This document shows, piece by piece, positions 1-7,467 of a DNA stretch of 8,108 nt. A program made the translations under genes and the position numbers. This stretch comes from Nitrospira sp. Lineage in GTDB: Bacteria; Nitrospirota; Nitrospiria; Nitrospirales; Nitrospiraceae. The notes beneath the pieces are model-generated. The model was not told where the DNA came from. It was given only the letters and a program-made list of their open reading frames with translations, and did no database searches. The stretch lies in NCBI GenBank assembly GCA_030456405.1, contig JAKDNQ010000090.1, positions 1 through 8,108 of the forward strand, read 5' to 3'. Numbering within the stretch: the first letter of the stretch is position 1; each line of letters starts with the position of its first letter.

Positions 1-1487
1 GGCTGCCCGAGGTGTTGCGAGGCTAAGTCGCCGGCCAATCCATGAAAATAGGTTGCGGCGCAGGCAGCTTCCCACGCTGGAATTCGTTGTGCCAGTAAGC
101 CGACGATCATACCGGTCAACACATCGCCGGTTCCTGCTGTGGCCATGCCTGGATTGCCGGTTGGGCAAATGGCGACAAGTCCGTCGGGGCGGGCGATCAC
201 GGTCCGTGCGCCTTTTAAGACGACGAATACGCCGCGTTCTCTGGCAAACCGTCTGGCTGTGCCGATTCGGTCTGCGTTGACGCTTTGCGTGGTGGCATCG
301 ACTTCGAGCCGGGCCATCTCGCCGGGGTGTGGGGTGAGAATGGGCGGGGTTTTACATTCGGTCAGCAATGAGGCCCGGCCTGCCAAGGCGTTCAGCGCAT
401 CGGCATCGAGAACCGACGGGCGATCCAGATGCTTCAATAACGACTGAACAAGCTCAACGGTCTCAGGATGGGTTGAAAGCCCAGGGCCAACGGCGATCGC
501 GGTGCGGGTTTGGATAAACGCGACGATACGATCGAGTCCAGAGCGGGCGAGTGTCCGTGCTTTCGTTTCCGGGAGAGGCATCGTCATCGCTTCCAGTAAC
601 TTGGCTTCGAGTACATCGTTGACGCTGTTGGGAGTCGCGACGGTCACCAAGCCGGCTCCAACGCGGAGGGCCGCCCGAGCTGCCAACGCTGCCGCGCCTG
701 TTTTTCCTACTGACCCTGCAATAATCCCTGCGTGGCCAAACGTTCCCTTATGGGAGGAAGGGGCGCGCTCCGGTAGAGACTGAAACATACTGTCGCGGGT
801 CAGGAGCAAGGTCCGGCTCTGGATAGCATCCGCATAAGCTGGTGGAATGCCGATATCGACGACACGGACGGTGCCGGCGTGGTCGATCCCTGCATCGACA
901 TAGAGGCCGAGCTTCGGGAGGCCACATGTGACGGTCAAGGTGGCACGGATTGCTTGCCCTAAGACAGCGCCGGTATCGGCATGGAGACCGGATGGGATAT
1001 CGATGGCGATCACTGGTTTCCCGGCACGGTTGATGAGATCAATGGCCTCACGATAGGCTCCGGTCAATACGGAAGACAATCCGGTACCCAGGAGGGCATC
1101 GACAAGGATGTCGCTGGAGGTGAGGAGGGGCCGCGCCTGGTCGGCAGACCGGAATCGAACGATCGCTGCTCGCCCCGTGATCCGAACAAGTCGTCGATAC
1201 ATCGTTGCGGCATCGCGGCCCAAGTCGGTGATTGGTGCGAGGAGGACGACATGGATTCGTGCACGCCGGCGATGCAGCAGCCGGGCCACAACCAATCCGT
1301 CTCCTCCATTATTCCCTTTTCCGCAGAAAATGGTAATGGTTTTGCCGCGTACCGGCCCACAATGCTCCTCCAGATGTCTGGCAATTCCTTCGCCGGCGCG
1401 TTCCATCAAGACGGCGCTGGGGACATGTGCTTCGGTGATCGTACGGCGATCGAGGGACTGCATCTCGGTTCCAGTCACGATCTTCAT
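1..1487 (-). CDS. nnr: Bifunctional NAD(P)H-hydrate epimerase / ADP-dependent NAD(P)H-hydrate dehydratase (C-terminus cut by window edge)
   Basis: Repairs hydrated NADH and NADPH: the N-terminal domain interconverts R and S epimers, and the C-terminal domain dehydrates the S form using ADP (family knowledge). I translated the minus frame by hand; it is open from ATG at 1487 to the left edge, 495 codons with no stop. The N-terminal YjeF/NnrE domain (about residues 1-215) has the glycine-rich motif GKGNNGGDG at 56-64, DALLGTG from D130 (likely the catalytic Asp), and DIPSG at 163-167. The C-terminal ribokinase-like NnrD domain (about 225-495) has HKGTFGHAG from H246, DADALN at 361-366, HPGE at 387-390 and the catalytic AGTGD ending at D455. 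The family is usually about 500-530 residues, so only a short tail is missing. ATG 1487 is the only ATG/GTG/TTG start in the open frame upstream of residue 9, and it gives the typical MKIVTGTEM beginning. It lies downstream of pdxJ in the same direction, probably on the same transcript. Confidence 0.95.
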   Translation of the reverse strand, partial: MKIVTGTEMQSLDRRTITEAHVPSAVLMERAGEGIARHLEEHCGPVRGKTITIFCGKGNNGGDGLVVARLLHRRRARIHVVLLAPITDLGRDAATMYRRLVRITGRAAIVRFRSADQARPLLTSSDILVDALLGTGLSSVLTGAYREAIDLINRAGKPVIAIDIPSGLHADTGAVLGQAIRATLTVTCGLPKLGLYVDAGIDHAGTVRVVDIGIPPAYADAIQSRTLLLTRDSMFQSLPERAPSSHKGTFGHAGIIAGSVGKTGAAALAARAALRVGAGLVTVATPNSVNDVLEAKLLEAMTMPLPETKARTLARSGLDRIVAFIQTRTAIAVGPGLSTHPETVELVQSLLKHLDRPSVLDADALNALAGRASLLTECKTPPILTPHPGEMARLEVDATTQSVNADRIGTARRFARERGVFVVLKGARTVIARPDGLVAICPTGNPGMATAGTGDVLTGMIVGLLAQRIPAWEAACAATYFHGLAGDLASQHLGQ

Positions 1488-1635
1488 CGGCGGCCTTGCC
1501 TGCGTGATCGATACGGCATGTGGAATCGGGTGAGTGCGGAGTGGAACGATATCTGTTGCCGACGGTGTACTGTCATGACCAGTGCGAATCGCATGGTCCG
1601 TAGATGAACGCAGGGTGTGACACCGGCGAGACGGT
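1488..1635. other. pdxJ-nnr spacer, no convincing gene
   Basis: This spacer lies between the pdxJ stop and the nnr start, both on the minus strand. The nnr frame stays open through it up to a TGA at 1641-1643, but offers no ATG, GTG or TTG, so it is not an N-terminal extension of nnr. A 36-codon minus-strand ORF (1484-1594) ends in an ATGA overlap with the nnr start, but its sequence is Arg/His-rich and resembles no family I know. An 11-base palindrome, ggtgtgacacc, lies at 1614-1624; it has no loop or T-tract and does not look like a terminator. I see no strong promoter. Confidence 0.5.
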
Positions 1636-2349
1636 TCAACTCAGCAACGCTTTCATCTCTCTCACGGCTTGGTCGAGGCCTACGAGAACCGCTCGGGCAA
1701 TAATGCTGTGGCCGATATTGTATTCGACGATTTCAGGAATATGCGTTAACCGCATCACGTTGCGGTAGTCCAAGCCATGCCCGGCATTGACGCCCATGCC
1801 GAGTTTGTACGAGAGCTTTGCCGATTGTGTAATCGCTTCGACTTCAGCATCGGCCTCTTTCGAGCGTTTGGCATTCGCGTAGCGGCCGGTATGGAGTTCG
1901 ACGAAGTCGGCTGAGACTCTGTGCGAGGCTTTGACTTGGGCTAAATCCGGCTCGATGAAGAGACTGACAGGAATCCCTGCATCGTGGAGGAGGGTCACGA
2001 TCTGCTGGATACGATCTTTGTGACTGGCCACGTCCAGGCCGCCTTCAGTCGTCAATTCCTGACGTTTCTCCGGGACGAGCGTGACCATATCCGGTTTGAT
2101 GGTCAGAGCAATTTTGGCCATTGTTTCATCGGCGGCCATTTCCAGATCGAGCTTGGTGCGGATGAGTTCACGCAAGAGGCGAAGGTCGCGGTCTTGGATA
2201 TGTCGCCGATCTTCTCTCAGGTGGACGACAATACCGTCGGCCCCTGCCAATTCTACTAACACAGCGGCGGCGAGGGGGTCCGGGTCGGTTCCACCACGGG
2301 CTTGCCGTAATGTTGCCACATGGTCGATGTTCACCCCAAGTCGTGGCAC
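1636..2349 (-). CDS. pdxJ: Pyridoxine 5'-phosphate synthase
   Basis: Condenses 1-deoxy-D-xylulose 5-phosphate with 3-amino-2-oxopropyl phosphate to form pyridoxine 5'-phosphate, the ring-closing step of DXP-dependent vitamin B6 synthesis. It is a cytosolic TIM-barrel enzyme, octameric in characterised members. The 237-residue product is full length (E. coli PdxJ is about 243). Hallmarks are [16 protein letters not shown] near the N-terminus, [18 protein letters not shown] and [28 protein letters not shown] and [10 protein letters not shown]. The catalytic residues of E. coli PdxJ (H45, E72, H193) correspond to H43, E70 and H191, all offset by two. The start is GTG; GVNIDH must lie close to the N-terminus, and a GGAGGG Shine-Dalgarno lies just upstream at 2353-2358. 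It is transcribed divergently from the threonine operon and is probably followed by nnr on one mRNA. The product, as PLP, is the cofactor for the aminotransferase and threonine synthase encoded nearby. Confidence 0.97.
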   Translation of the reverse strand: MPRLGVNIDHVATLRQARGGTDPDPLAAAVLVELAGADGIVVHLREDRRHIQDRDLRLLRELIRTKLDLEMAADETMAKIALTIKPDMVTLVPEKRQELTTEGGLDVASHKDRIQQIVTLLHDAGIPVSLFIEPDLAQVKASHRVSADFVELHTGRYANAKRSKEADAEVEAITQSAKLSYKLGMGVNAGHGLDYRNVMRLTHIPEIVEYNIGHSIIARAVLVGLDQAVREMKALLS

Positions 2350-2352
2350 AGA

Positions 2353-2358
2353 CCCTCC
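2353..2358 (-). promoter_or_regulatory. Shine-Dalgarno of pdxJ
   Basis: On the minus strand this reads GGAGGG, three bases before the GTG start codon at 2349. The spacing is short but the match to the anti-SD is strong. It supports the GTG start, since no in-frame ATG would leave the conserved GVNIDH N-terminus intact. Confidence 0.65.
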
Positions 2359-2524
2359 GTTCTGCTATGTGGAGCGTGGAAAAACTGAATTGAGTGATGA
2401 GTGCAAAACGCGTTGAAGTTGTAACAGAAATCAACCGAGCGGGGCAAGGAGCAGGATAGAGTGGGTGTGGTTTCAGTCAGTCCAAAGGGTCTAGATACCG
2501 AACCCCACAGAATCACGGCATAAT

Positions 2525-2554
2525 TTGACTCGATGCGCTCCGCGCCATTAGAAT
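2525..2554 (+). promoter_or_regulatory. Probable sigma-70-type promoter of the aminotransferase-hom-thrC operon
   Basis: The -35 hexamer TTGACT (2525-2530, consensus TTGACA) and -10 hexamer TAGAAT (2549-2554, consensus TATAAT) are separated by 18 bp. Each hexamer has five of six consensus bases. Transcription would start near 2561, giving a leader of about 65 nt before the ATG at 2628. It is the best promoter-like pair in the divergent region and faces the operon. The start site is inferred. Confidence 0.6.
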
Positions 2555-2627
2555 AGACCCCTTCAAGCAGCGGCGGGCGACTCCTTGATGCCTCCGCCTT
2601 TGTGGATATGACCGACAGAGGACGTGC

Positions 2628-3824
2628 ATGGGATTAGGCGACGGATTTTATCGCATTAAACGGCTACCGCCATATGTATTTGCCCAGGTCCAGAGTCTCA
2701 AACTTGAGGCTCGCCAGCACGGTGAAGACATCATCGATTTCGGAATGGGAAATCCTGATCAACCGACGCCGAGCCATATCGTCGAAAAGATGATCGAGGC
2801 GGCGCGGAAGGGGAAAAATCATCGGTATTCAGCCTCGCGTGGAATTACAAAGTTACGGCATGCGATCGCAGGTTGGTACAAGCGAAATTACGATGTCGAT
2901 CTGGATCCTGAGACCGAGACCATCGTCACGATCGGCTCTAAAGAAGGACTGGCACATTTGGCGTTGGCTTTGATCGGACCTGGCGACGTTGTGCTGACGC
3001 CGACGCCGACCTATCCCATTCATATGTATAGTTTCATTATTGCGGGGGGAGAAGTTAGAGGGATTGAGTTGCGTCCGGACAGCGACTTCTTCGACGATTT
3101 ACAGCGGGTGTATCGTCAGACCTTTCCGAGGCCGAAGATCCTGGTCATCAATTTCCCGCACAATCCCACTACGGCCGTGGTGGATCTCGAGTTTTTTAAG
3201 AAGATTGTCGTGTTTGCCAAAGAACATCATGTGATCGTCATCCACGACCTGGCCTACGCGGATTTGGTGTTCGACGGATATAAGGCGCCAAGCTTCTTAC
3301 AAGTTGATGGGGCCAAGGATGTCGGCGTCGAGTTCTATACCCTCTCCAAGGCCTACAACATGCCTGGTTGGCGGGTGGGATTTTGTTGCGGTAATCGCGA
3401 GGTGGTCGGGGCCTTAGCCAAGATCAAGAGCTATCTGGATTACGGTATATTCCAGCCTCTGCAGATCGCCAGTGTCATTGCCCTCAATGGATCACAAGAT
3501 TGTGTCAAAGAGACAGTCCTGCGATATCAGAAGCGTCGCGATGTATTGGTGAGCGGGCTCAATCGCATTGGGTGGCAGGTGGATAAGCCTGTCGCGACGA
3601 TGTTTGTCTGGGCCAGGATTCCACTTCCCTACCGTTCTCTGGGGTCGCTGGAATTTTCGAAACTCTTGCTCCGCGAGGCGAAAGTGGCTGTGTCTCCCGG
3701 GATCGGGTTCGGTGAAGGCGGGGATGAGTATGTGCGGTTCGGCCTTGTCGAAAATGAACATCGCACGAGGCAAGCCGTGCGCGGCATTCGTAAAGCCTTG
3801 AAGCTCGAAGGGTCGGAGACATGA
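2628..3824 (+). CDS. alaC: AlaC-type class I/II PLP aminotransferase
   Basis: A cytosolic fold-type I PLP aminotransferase of 398 residues. It closely resembles E. coli AlaC (YfdZ, glutamate-pyruvate transaminase) over its whole length, for example RLPPYVF (12-18), [12 protein letters not shown] (33-44), [12 protein letters not shown] (100-111), HDLAYAD (206-212), [14 protein letters not shown] (239-252) and KSYLDYG (267-273). Expected cofactor and substrate residues are present: N179 in the HNPT motif, D207, Y210, Schiff-base Lys K241, R248, and R370 for the alpha-carboxylate. Such genes are often labelled aspartate or LL-diaminopimelate aminotransferase, and exact specificity cannot be read from sequence. 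Its place at the head of a threonine/lysine-precursor operon suggests it could supply aspartate or work on a related amino acid, but alanine formation is what the closest known homologue does. A GAGGA Shine-Dalgarno (2618-2622) lies five bases before the ATG. Its stop overlaps the hom start by 4 bp. Confidence 0.9.
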   Translation: MGLGDGFYRIKRLPPYVFAQVQSLKLEARQHGEDIIDFGMGNPDQPTPSHIVEKMIEAARKGKNHRYSASRGITKLRHAIAGWYKRNYDVDLDPETETIVTIGSKEGLAHLALALIGPGDVVLTPTPTYPIHMYSFIIAGGEVRGIELRPDSDFFDDLQRVYRQTFPRPKILVINFPHNPTTAVVDLEFFKKIVVFAKEHHVIVIHDLAYADLVFDGYKAPSFLQVDGAKDVGVEFYTLSKAYNMPGWRVGFCCGNREVVGALAKIKSYLDYGIFQPLQIASVIALNGSQDCVKETVLRYQKRRDVLVSGLNRIGWQVDKPVATMFVWARIPLPYRSLGSLEFSKLLLREAKVAVSPGIGFGEGGDEYVRFGLVENEHRTRQAVRGIRKALKLEGSET

Positions 3825-5134
3825 TGTCGCGTGTGGGCGTCGGCATCATTGGGCTCGGAACGGTCGGGACGGGTGTCGCAAAAATTTTGTTGGAGAACGC
3901 AGATTTGATCAGCCGCCGGGTCGGTGTGCCGATCGAGCTCGTTCGCATTGCCGATCTCGACGTGACACGCGACCGAGGGCTTGCTCTGCCGCCCGGTCTT
4001 CTCACGACCGATGTCAAACAGATTCTTGCCGATCCGTCGATCGACATCGTTGTGGAGTTGATCGGAGGCTGCGATGTTGCCAAACGCATCATTCTTGAAT
4101 CCATTGCGGCAGGGAAACATGTCGTGACTGCCAATAAGGCTTTGCTTGCGTTACACGGAGAAGAAATTTTTGCTGCGGCTTCCCGCACGAGCATCGACCT
4201 CGGTTTCGAAGCGAGTGTGGGTGGAGGGATTCCCGTCATCCAGGTGTTGAGGGAGGGGCTGGCGGCTAATACCATCCAATCTATTTATGGGATCATCAAC
4301 GGGACGGCCAATTATATTCTCTCACGCATGACCCATGAAGGCCAGAGTTTTGAGAGGGTACTCGATGAAGCGAAGCAGGCTGGTTACGCCGAAGCGGATC
4401 CGACATTCGACGTGGAGGGTATCGATTCGGCCCACAAGCTGGCGATCTTGGTGGCGCTGGCCTACGGGACACCGGTCAATGTGAAAGAGGTATACACCGA
4501 GGGGATCACCCACATCGCGCCGCTCGATATCGCGTTCGCCAAGGAATTCGGTTATACCATCAAGCTGCTGGGCATTGCGAAGCTCGTCGGTCAAGAAGTC
4601 GAAGCCCGGGTACATCCCACGATGCTGCCGTCCTCATCCCCGATCGCCCAAGTCGAGGGAGTCTACAACGCGATTCAGCTTGTCGGCGATGCGGTGGGCG
4701 ATGTGGTGCTCTATGGTCGTGGCGCGGGATCCATGCCGACCGGCAGTGCGGTGGTCGGCGATCTCATCGCAATTGCGCGCAATTTCTTGAAGGGAGCGGT
4801 TGGACGGGTGCCGCCCGTTTCATTCCAGCAGAACCAGCGTCGCCCAATTCGTATACGGACGATGGAGGAAATCAATTCGCTCTATTATCTCCGTTTTATG
4901 GTGCTGGACCGCCCCGGTGTCCTGTCGCACATTGCAGGAGAGTTGGGCCGGTGCGGGATCAGTATTTCGTCTGTTCTTCAACAAGGGCGACGTGAAGGGC
5001 ACACGGTTCCGATCGTGATCAAGACCCATACCGCTACGGAGCGTGATGTCCAAACGGCGTTAGGGGTGATCAACCGCATGGCCTTTATTTCTGAGCCCAC
5101 CACGTTGATCCGGGTCGAGGGCAAGGACGAGTGA
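3821..5134 (+). CDS. hom: Homoserine dehydrogenase with C-terminal ACT domain
   Basis: Reduces L-aspartate 4-semialdehyde to L-homoserine with NAD(P)H, the branch step toward threonine and methionine. The 437 residues match the usual monofunctional length. The Rossmann domain begins with GLGTVG at 11-16 and includes [10 protein letters not shown] with K106. The catalytic domain carries [11 protein letters not shown] (157-167) and the EADP...DSAHK block, in which E191, D202 and K206 have the same spacing as yeast E208, D219 and K223. The C-terminal part from about 355 ([19 protein letters not shown]) is an ACT domain, the usual site of threonine feedback inhibition. The frame begins with two adjacent ATGs at 3821 and 3824; either could be used. 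The first overlaps the aminotransferase stop by 4 bp, and AGGG lies 8 bases upstream of it, pointing to translational coupling. Its TGA overlaps the thrC GTG, again by 4 bp. Confidence 0.97.
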   Translation: MMSRVGVGIIGLGTVGTGVAKILLENADLISRRVGVPIELVRIADLDVTRDRGLALPPGLLTTDVKQILADPSIDIVVELIGGCDVAKRIILESIAAGKHVVTANKALLALHGEEIFAAASRTSIDLGFEASVGGGIPVIQVLREGLAANTIQSIYGIINGTANYILSRMTHEGQSFERVLDEAKQAGYAEADPTFDVEGIDSAHKLAILVALAYGTPVNVKEVYTEGITHIAPLDIAFAKEFGYTIKLLGIAKLVGQEVEARVHPTMLPSSSPIAQVEGVYNAIQLVGDAVGDVVLYGRGAGSMPTGSAVVGDLIAIARNFLKGAVGRVPPVSFQQNQRRPIRIRTMEEINSLYYLRFMVLDRPGVLSHIAGELGRCGISISSVLQQGRREGHTVPIVIKTHTATERDVQTALGVINRMAFISEPTTLIRVEGKDE

Positions 5135-6198
5135 ATGCGATGAATGGCTGGCGAGGTGTGATCGAGGAATATCGAAAGTTTCTTCCGGTGACCGACCGAA
5201 CCCCTGTGGTGACGCTCGGCGAAGGCAACACTCCGCTCATCAAGGCGACGCGGTTGGCGAAGCAGATTGCTCCCGGCGTCGATCTCTACCTCAAATTTGA
5301 AGGCATGAATCCGACAGGATCGTTCAAGGATCGCGGCATGACGATGGCCATTTCAAAGGCTGTTGAATCAGGCGCCAAGGCCGTGATCTGTGCCTCAACG
5401 GGCAATACATCGGCCTCCGCGGCAGCCTACGGCGCTCGGGCTGGGTTGGCCGTCTATGTGTTGATTCCTGTCGGGAAGATTGCCATGGGTAAACTGTCTC
5501 AAGCCATGATGCACCAAGCCACAGTGATTCAAATTGAAGGAAACTTCGACCAGGCTTTGACCATCGTCAAAGAGTTATCGGCAACCTACCGCATCGAACT
5601 GGTTAACTCGATCAACCCCTATCGGATTGAGGGGCAGAAAACCGGCGCGATGGAGGTCTGCGATCAGCTTGGAGATGCTCCAACTGTTCACGCATTGCCG
5701 GTTGGAAACGCCGGCAACATTACGGCCTATTGGAGGGGGTATCAGGAATACCGCGCGGCCAATCAATCCACAAGGTTGCCCCGTATGGTCGGGTTTCAGG
5801 CGGCCGGCGCCGCGCCCATCGTGCTTGGCCGCATCGTGGAGAATCCGCAGACAGTGGCCTCGGCGATCCGGATCGGCAATCCGGCCAACTGGGAAATGGC
5901 CGCGACTGCCATGAAGGAATCGGCGGGAGCGATCGACTCGGTCACGGATGAAGAGATTCTCCAGGCCTATAAGGCGGTAGCGGCGACAGAAGGGGTCTTT
6001 TGTGAGCCGGCGTCCGCCGCATCGGTTGCCGGCGTCATGAAGCTGAACAAGCAGGGCGCATTGCGTGAAGGTGAGATCGTGGTCTGCACCTTGACCGGCC
6101 ATGGATTGAAAGATGCCGACACAGCCATCAATGTATCGGCACAGCCGAAAACCGTTAGGGCGACGCGGGAGGATGTCGCTCGTCTATTAAAGGTGTAG
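5131..6198 (+). CDS. thrC: Threonine synthase (short form)
   Basis: Converts O-phospho-L-homoserine to L-threonine and phosphate, a PLP-dependent fold-type II reaction and the last step of threonine synthesis. The 355-residue length fits the short threonine synthase type of many bacteria rather than the longer E. coli/yeast type. Seen in the protein: LGEGNTPL at 29-36, [11 protein letters not shown] with PLP-binding K66, the STGNTSAS loop at 89-96, the phosphate-binding GNAGN loop at 192-196, and TGHGLKD at 322-328 near the C-terminus. The SFKDRG motif favours threonine synthase over threonine dehydratase. I take the GTG at 5131, which overlaps the hom stop as GTGA and has AAGGA just upstream. 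The ATG at 5140 is an alternative that shortens the protein by three residues. It needs phosphohomoserine, yet no classical thrB is present in the window; the next gene is the candidate replacement. Confidence 0.96.
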   Translation: MNAMNGWRGVIEEYRKFLPVTDRTPVVTLGEGNTPLIKATRLAKQIAPGVDLYLKFEGMNPTGSFKDRGMTMAISKAVESGAKAVICASTGNTSASAAAYGARAGLAVYVLIPVGKIAMGKLSQAMMHQATVIQIEGNFDQALTIVKELSATYRIELVNSINPYRIEGQKTGAMEVCDQLGDAPTVHALPVGNAGNITAYWRGYQEYRAANQSTRLPRMVGFQAAGAAPIVLGRIVENPQTVASAIRIGNPANWEMAATAMKESAGAIDSVTDEEILQAYKAVAATEGVFCEPASAASVAGVMKLNKQGALREGEIVVCTLTGHGLKDADTAINVSAQPKTVRATREDVARLLKV

Positions 6199-6220
6199 AC
6201 ACCATGAGCGCAGGGCTTCG

Positions 6221-7462
6221 ATGAAACATGTGATTCTCCATACCGATGGGATGGCAGACCATCCACGGAAGGAATTGGGCGGACAGACACCGCTTCAAGC
6301 CGCGTCAACCCCTCATCTGGATCGGCTCGCCCAAAGCGGGGAACTCGGGATTCTGGCCGCGAATTCTGAAAGCGCACGACATGGGAGCGGCCTGATAGGA
6401 ACGGCTATTCTCGGATACGATCCCAAGAAGTACTACCAGGGTCCAGGCCCATTTGAAGCGGCTAGTCTGGGGGTCGCCGTCGGCGAGCATGACGTGGTCT
6501 ATCGCTGTACGATGGTCTCGTTACGGTCGGACGCCCAACCTGGAAGTAAGAGCGGATTGAACGAAATCAAGAAGCTCGGACCGCACGTGGTGATGGATGA
6601 TGCAACGGCGGGCTTGATTTCGACGGAAGAGGCCCGAGAATTGATCGAGGCGATCAATGAACAGCTTGGGTCCGAGATGATTCAGTTCTATCCCGGATTA
6701 GGCCACCGTCATCTCATGGTGTGGGTCAATGGGAAGTCGCGCGCCGTCTGTACAGATCCGCAATTACTGACAGGTCGATTGATTGCCGATGCATTGCCGA
6801 CGGGAGAGGGGTCCGACATTCTTTGGAAACTCATGGACGCCTCGTTTCAGATTTTGCGTGATCACCCCGTGAATGATGAACGCCAGGATGCGGGGCAGAA
6901 GCCAGCCAATTGTCTCTGGCTCTGGGGCCAAGGGCGCCCCGTGCTTTGGCCAAGTCTGTCTGAGCGATTGAAGACGTCTGGTGTGGTGGTCTCTCAGAGC
7001 GATGTCCACCGCGGACTCGGCATCATGGCCGGGCTTGCAGCCGTGGATGGCGCGAGATTAGCCGGTGGGGATCTTCATACTCACGCGGCGGTCGCCCTGG
7101 AGGAGCTGAAGAAGAACGATTTTGCCTATGTGCATGTGGAGTTACCGGACGAGGTCGTCCACGGGTCGGATATCGCGGCTAAGGTAAAGGGTATCGAAGC
7201 GGTCGATCGCGAACTGGTAGGGCCGTTGCTCGAAGGACTGGCCAAATTGGGCGCCCATCGCATCGCGGCCTTCTGCGACTTTGGCAGCGTGCATCATGGC
7301 CAGGCGGCGGAGGCTCCTGGGTTCTTCGCCTATCATGACAGTGCCGCAGCACTCGCTGCCGGGGCCGGACGGAGATTTACCGAGGACAACGCTCGATCCT
7401 CGACTGTGCCTCCTCGTGATGCGACGAAATTCGTTGTGCGGCTGTTTGCAAAAGGATCCTGA
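6221..7462 (+). CDS. ApgM-like alkaline-phosphatase-superfamily protein, candidate homoserine kinase substitute
   Basis: The 413-residue product belongs to the archaeal-type 2,3-BPG-independent phosphoglycerate mutase family (ApgM, COG3635-like). Members near threonine genes have been proposed as non-orthologous homoserine kinases. Family signatures are HTDGMADHP (7-15), [19 protein letters not shown] (19-37), [11 protein letters not shown] (62-72), [10 protein letters not shown] (76-85), [13 protein letters not shown] (156-168), [11 protein letters not shown] (228-238) and [14 protein letters not shown] (304-317). The likely metal or nucleophile residues D9, S56, D310, H314 and D353 are kept. 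Several others differ from the ApgM consensus as I remember it: GSDVAN is GSGLIG (55-60), GRGP is GPGP (74-77), RCN is RCT (95-97), and the DH metal pair is D353-F354. The frame is intact, so it is not an obvious pseudogene. AGGG lies six bases before the ATG. It follows thrC by 22 bp and precedes lysC by 5 bp. Whether it acts as mutase, homoserine kinase or something else is unproven. Confidence 0.8.
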   Translation: MKHVILHTDGMADHPRKELGGQTPLQAASTPHLDRLAQSGELGILAANSESARHGSGLIGTAILGYDPKKYYQGPGPFEAASLGVAVGEHDVVYRCTMVSLRSDAQPGSKSGLNEIKKLGPHVVMDDATAGLISTEEARELIEAINEQLGSEMIQFYPGLGHRHLMVWVNGKSRAVCTDPQLLTGRLIADALPTGEGSDILWKLMDASFQILRDHPVNDERQDAGQKPANCLWLWGQGRPVLWPSLSERLKTSGVVVSQSDVHRGLGIMAGLAAVDGARLAGGDLHTHAAVALEELKKNDFAYVHVELPDEVVHGSDIAAKVKGIEAVDRELVGPLLEGLAKLGAHRIAAFCDFGSVHHGQAAEAPGFFAYHDSAAALAAGAGRRFTEDNARSSTVPPRDATKFVVRLFAKGS

Positions 7463-7467
7463 CGATC

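Larger units (their letters stand above)
2350..2627. other. Divergent intergenic region between pdxJ and the threonine operon
   Basis: This 278-bp stretch separates two divergent transcription units and must carry promoters for both. The rightward one is clear (listed separately). For the leftward pdxJ promoter I find only poor hexamer pairs and do not assign one. The region is less GC-rich than the flanking genes, as expected of regulatory DNA. The right-hand leader (about 2561-2627) holds a GGCGG/CCGCC inverted pair around 2572-2597 and two very short ATG ORFs (starting at 2588 and 2608). Neither ORF is rich in Thr, Ile or Lys codons, so a classical attenuation leader peptide is not supported. 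I recognise no riboswitch. Confidence 0.6.

Noticed and set aside
981..1607. 208-codon plus-strand ORF antisense to nnr
   Set aside because: It lies opposite the well-supported nnr gene, has a low-complexity composition without recognisable motifs, and is a by-product of GC-rich coding sequence.
1614..1624. Palindrome ggtgtgacacc as a terminator after pdxJ
   Set aside because: The arms leave no workable loop and there is no T-tract; the adjacent same-strand nnr gene makes read-through more likely.
2588..2611. Seven-codon leader ORF (ATG 2588, stop TGA 2609-2611) as a threonine attenuator peptide
   Set aside because: It contains no Thr or Lys codons and only one Ile codon, and I see no paired terminator/antiterminator hairpins with a T-tract.
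3559..4275. 238-codon minus-strand ORF across the alaC-hom junction
   Set aside because: Both plus-strand genes here are strongly supported by family motifs; the antisense translation is Arg/Ser/Pro-rich with no domain.
5575..6102. 175-codon minus-strand ORF inside thrC
   Set aside because: It is an antisense shadow of threonine synthase with no recognisable protein features.
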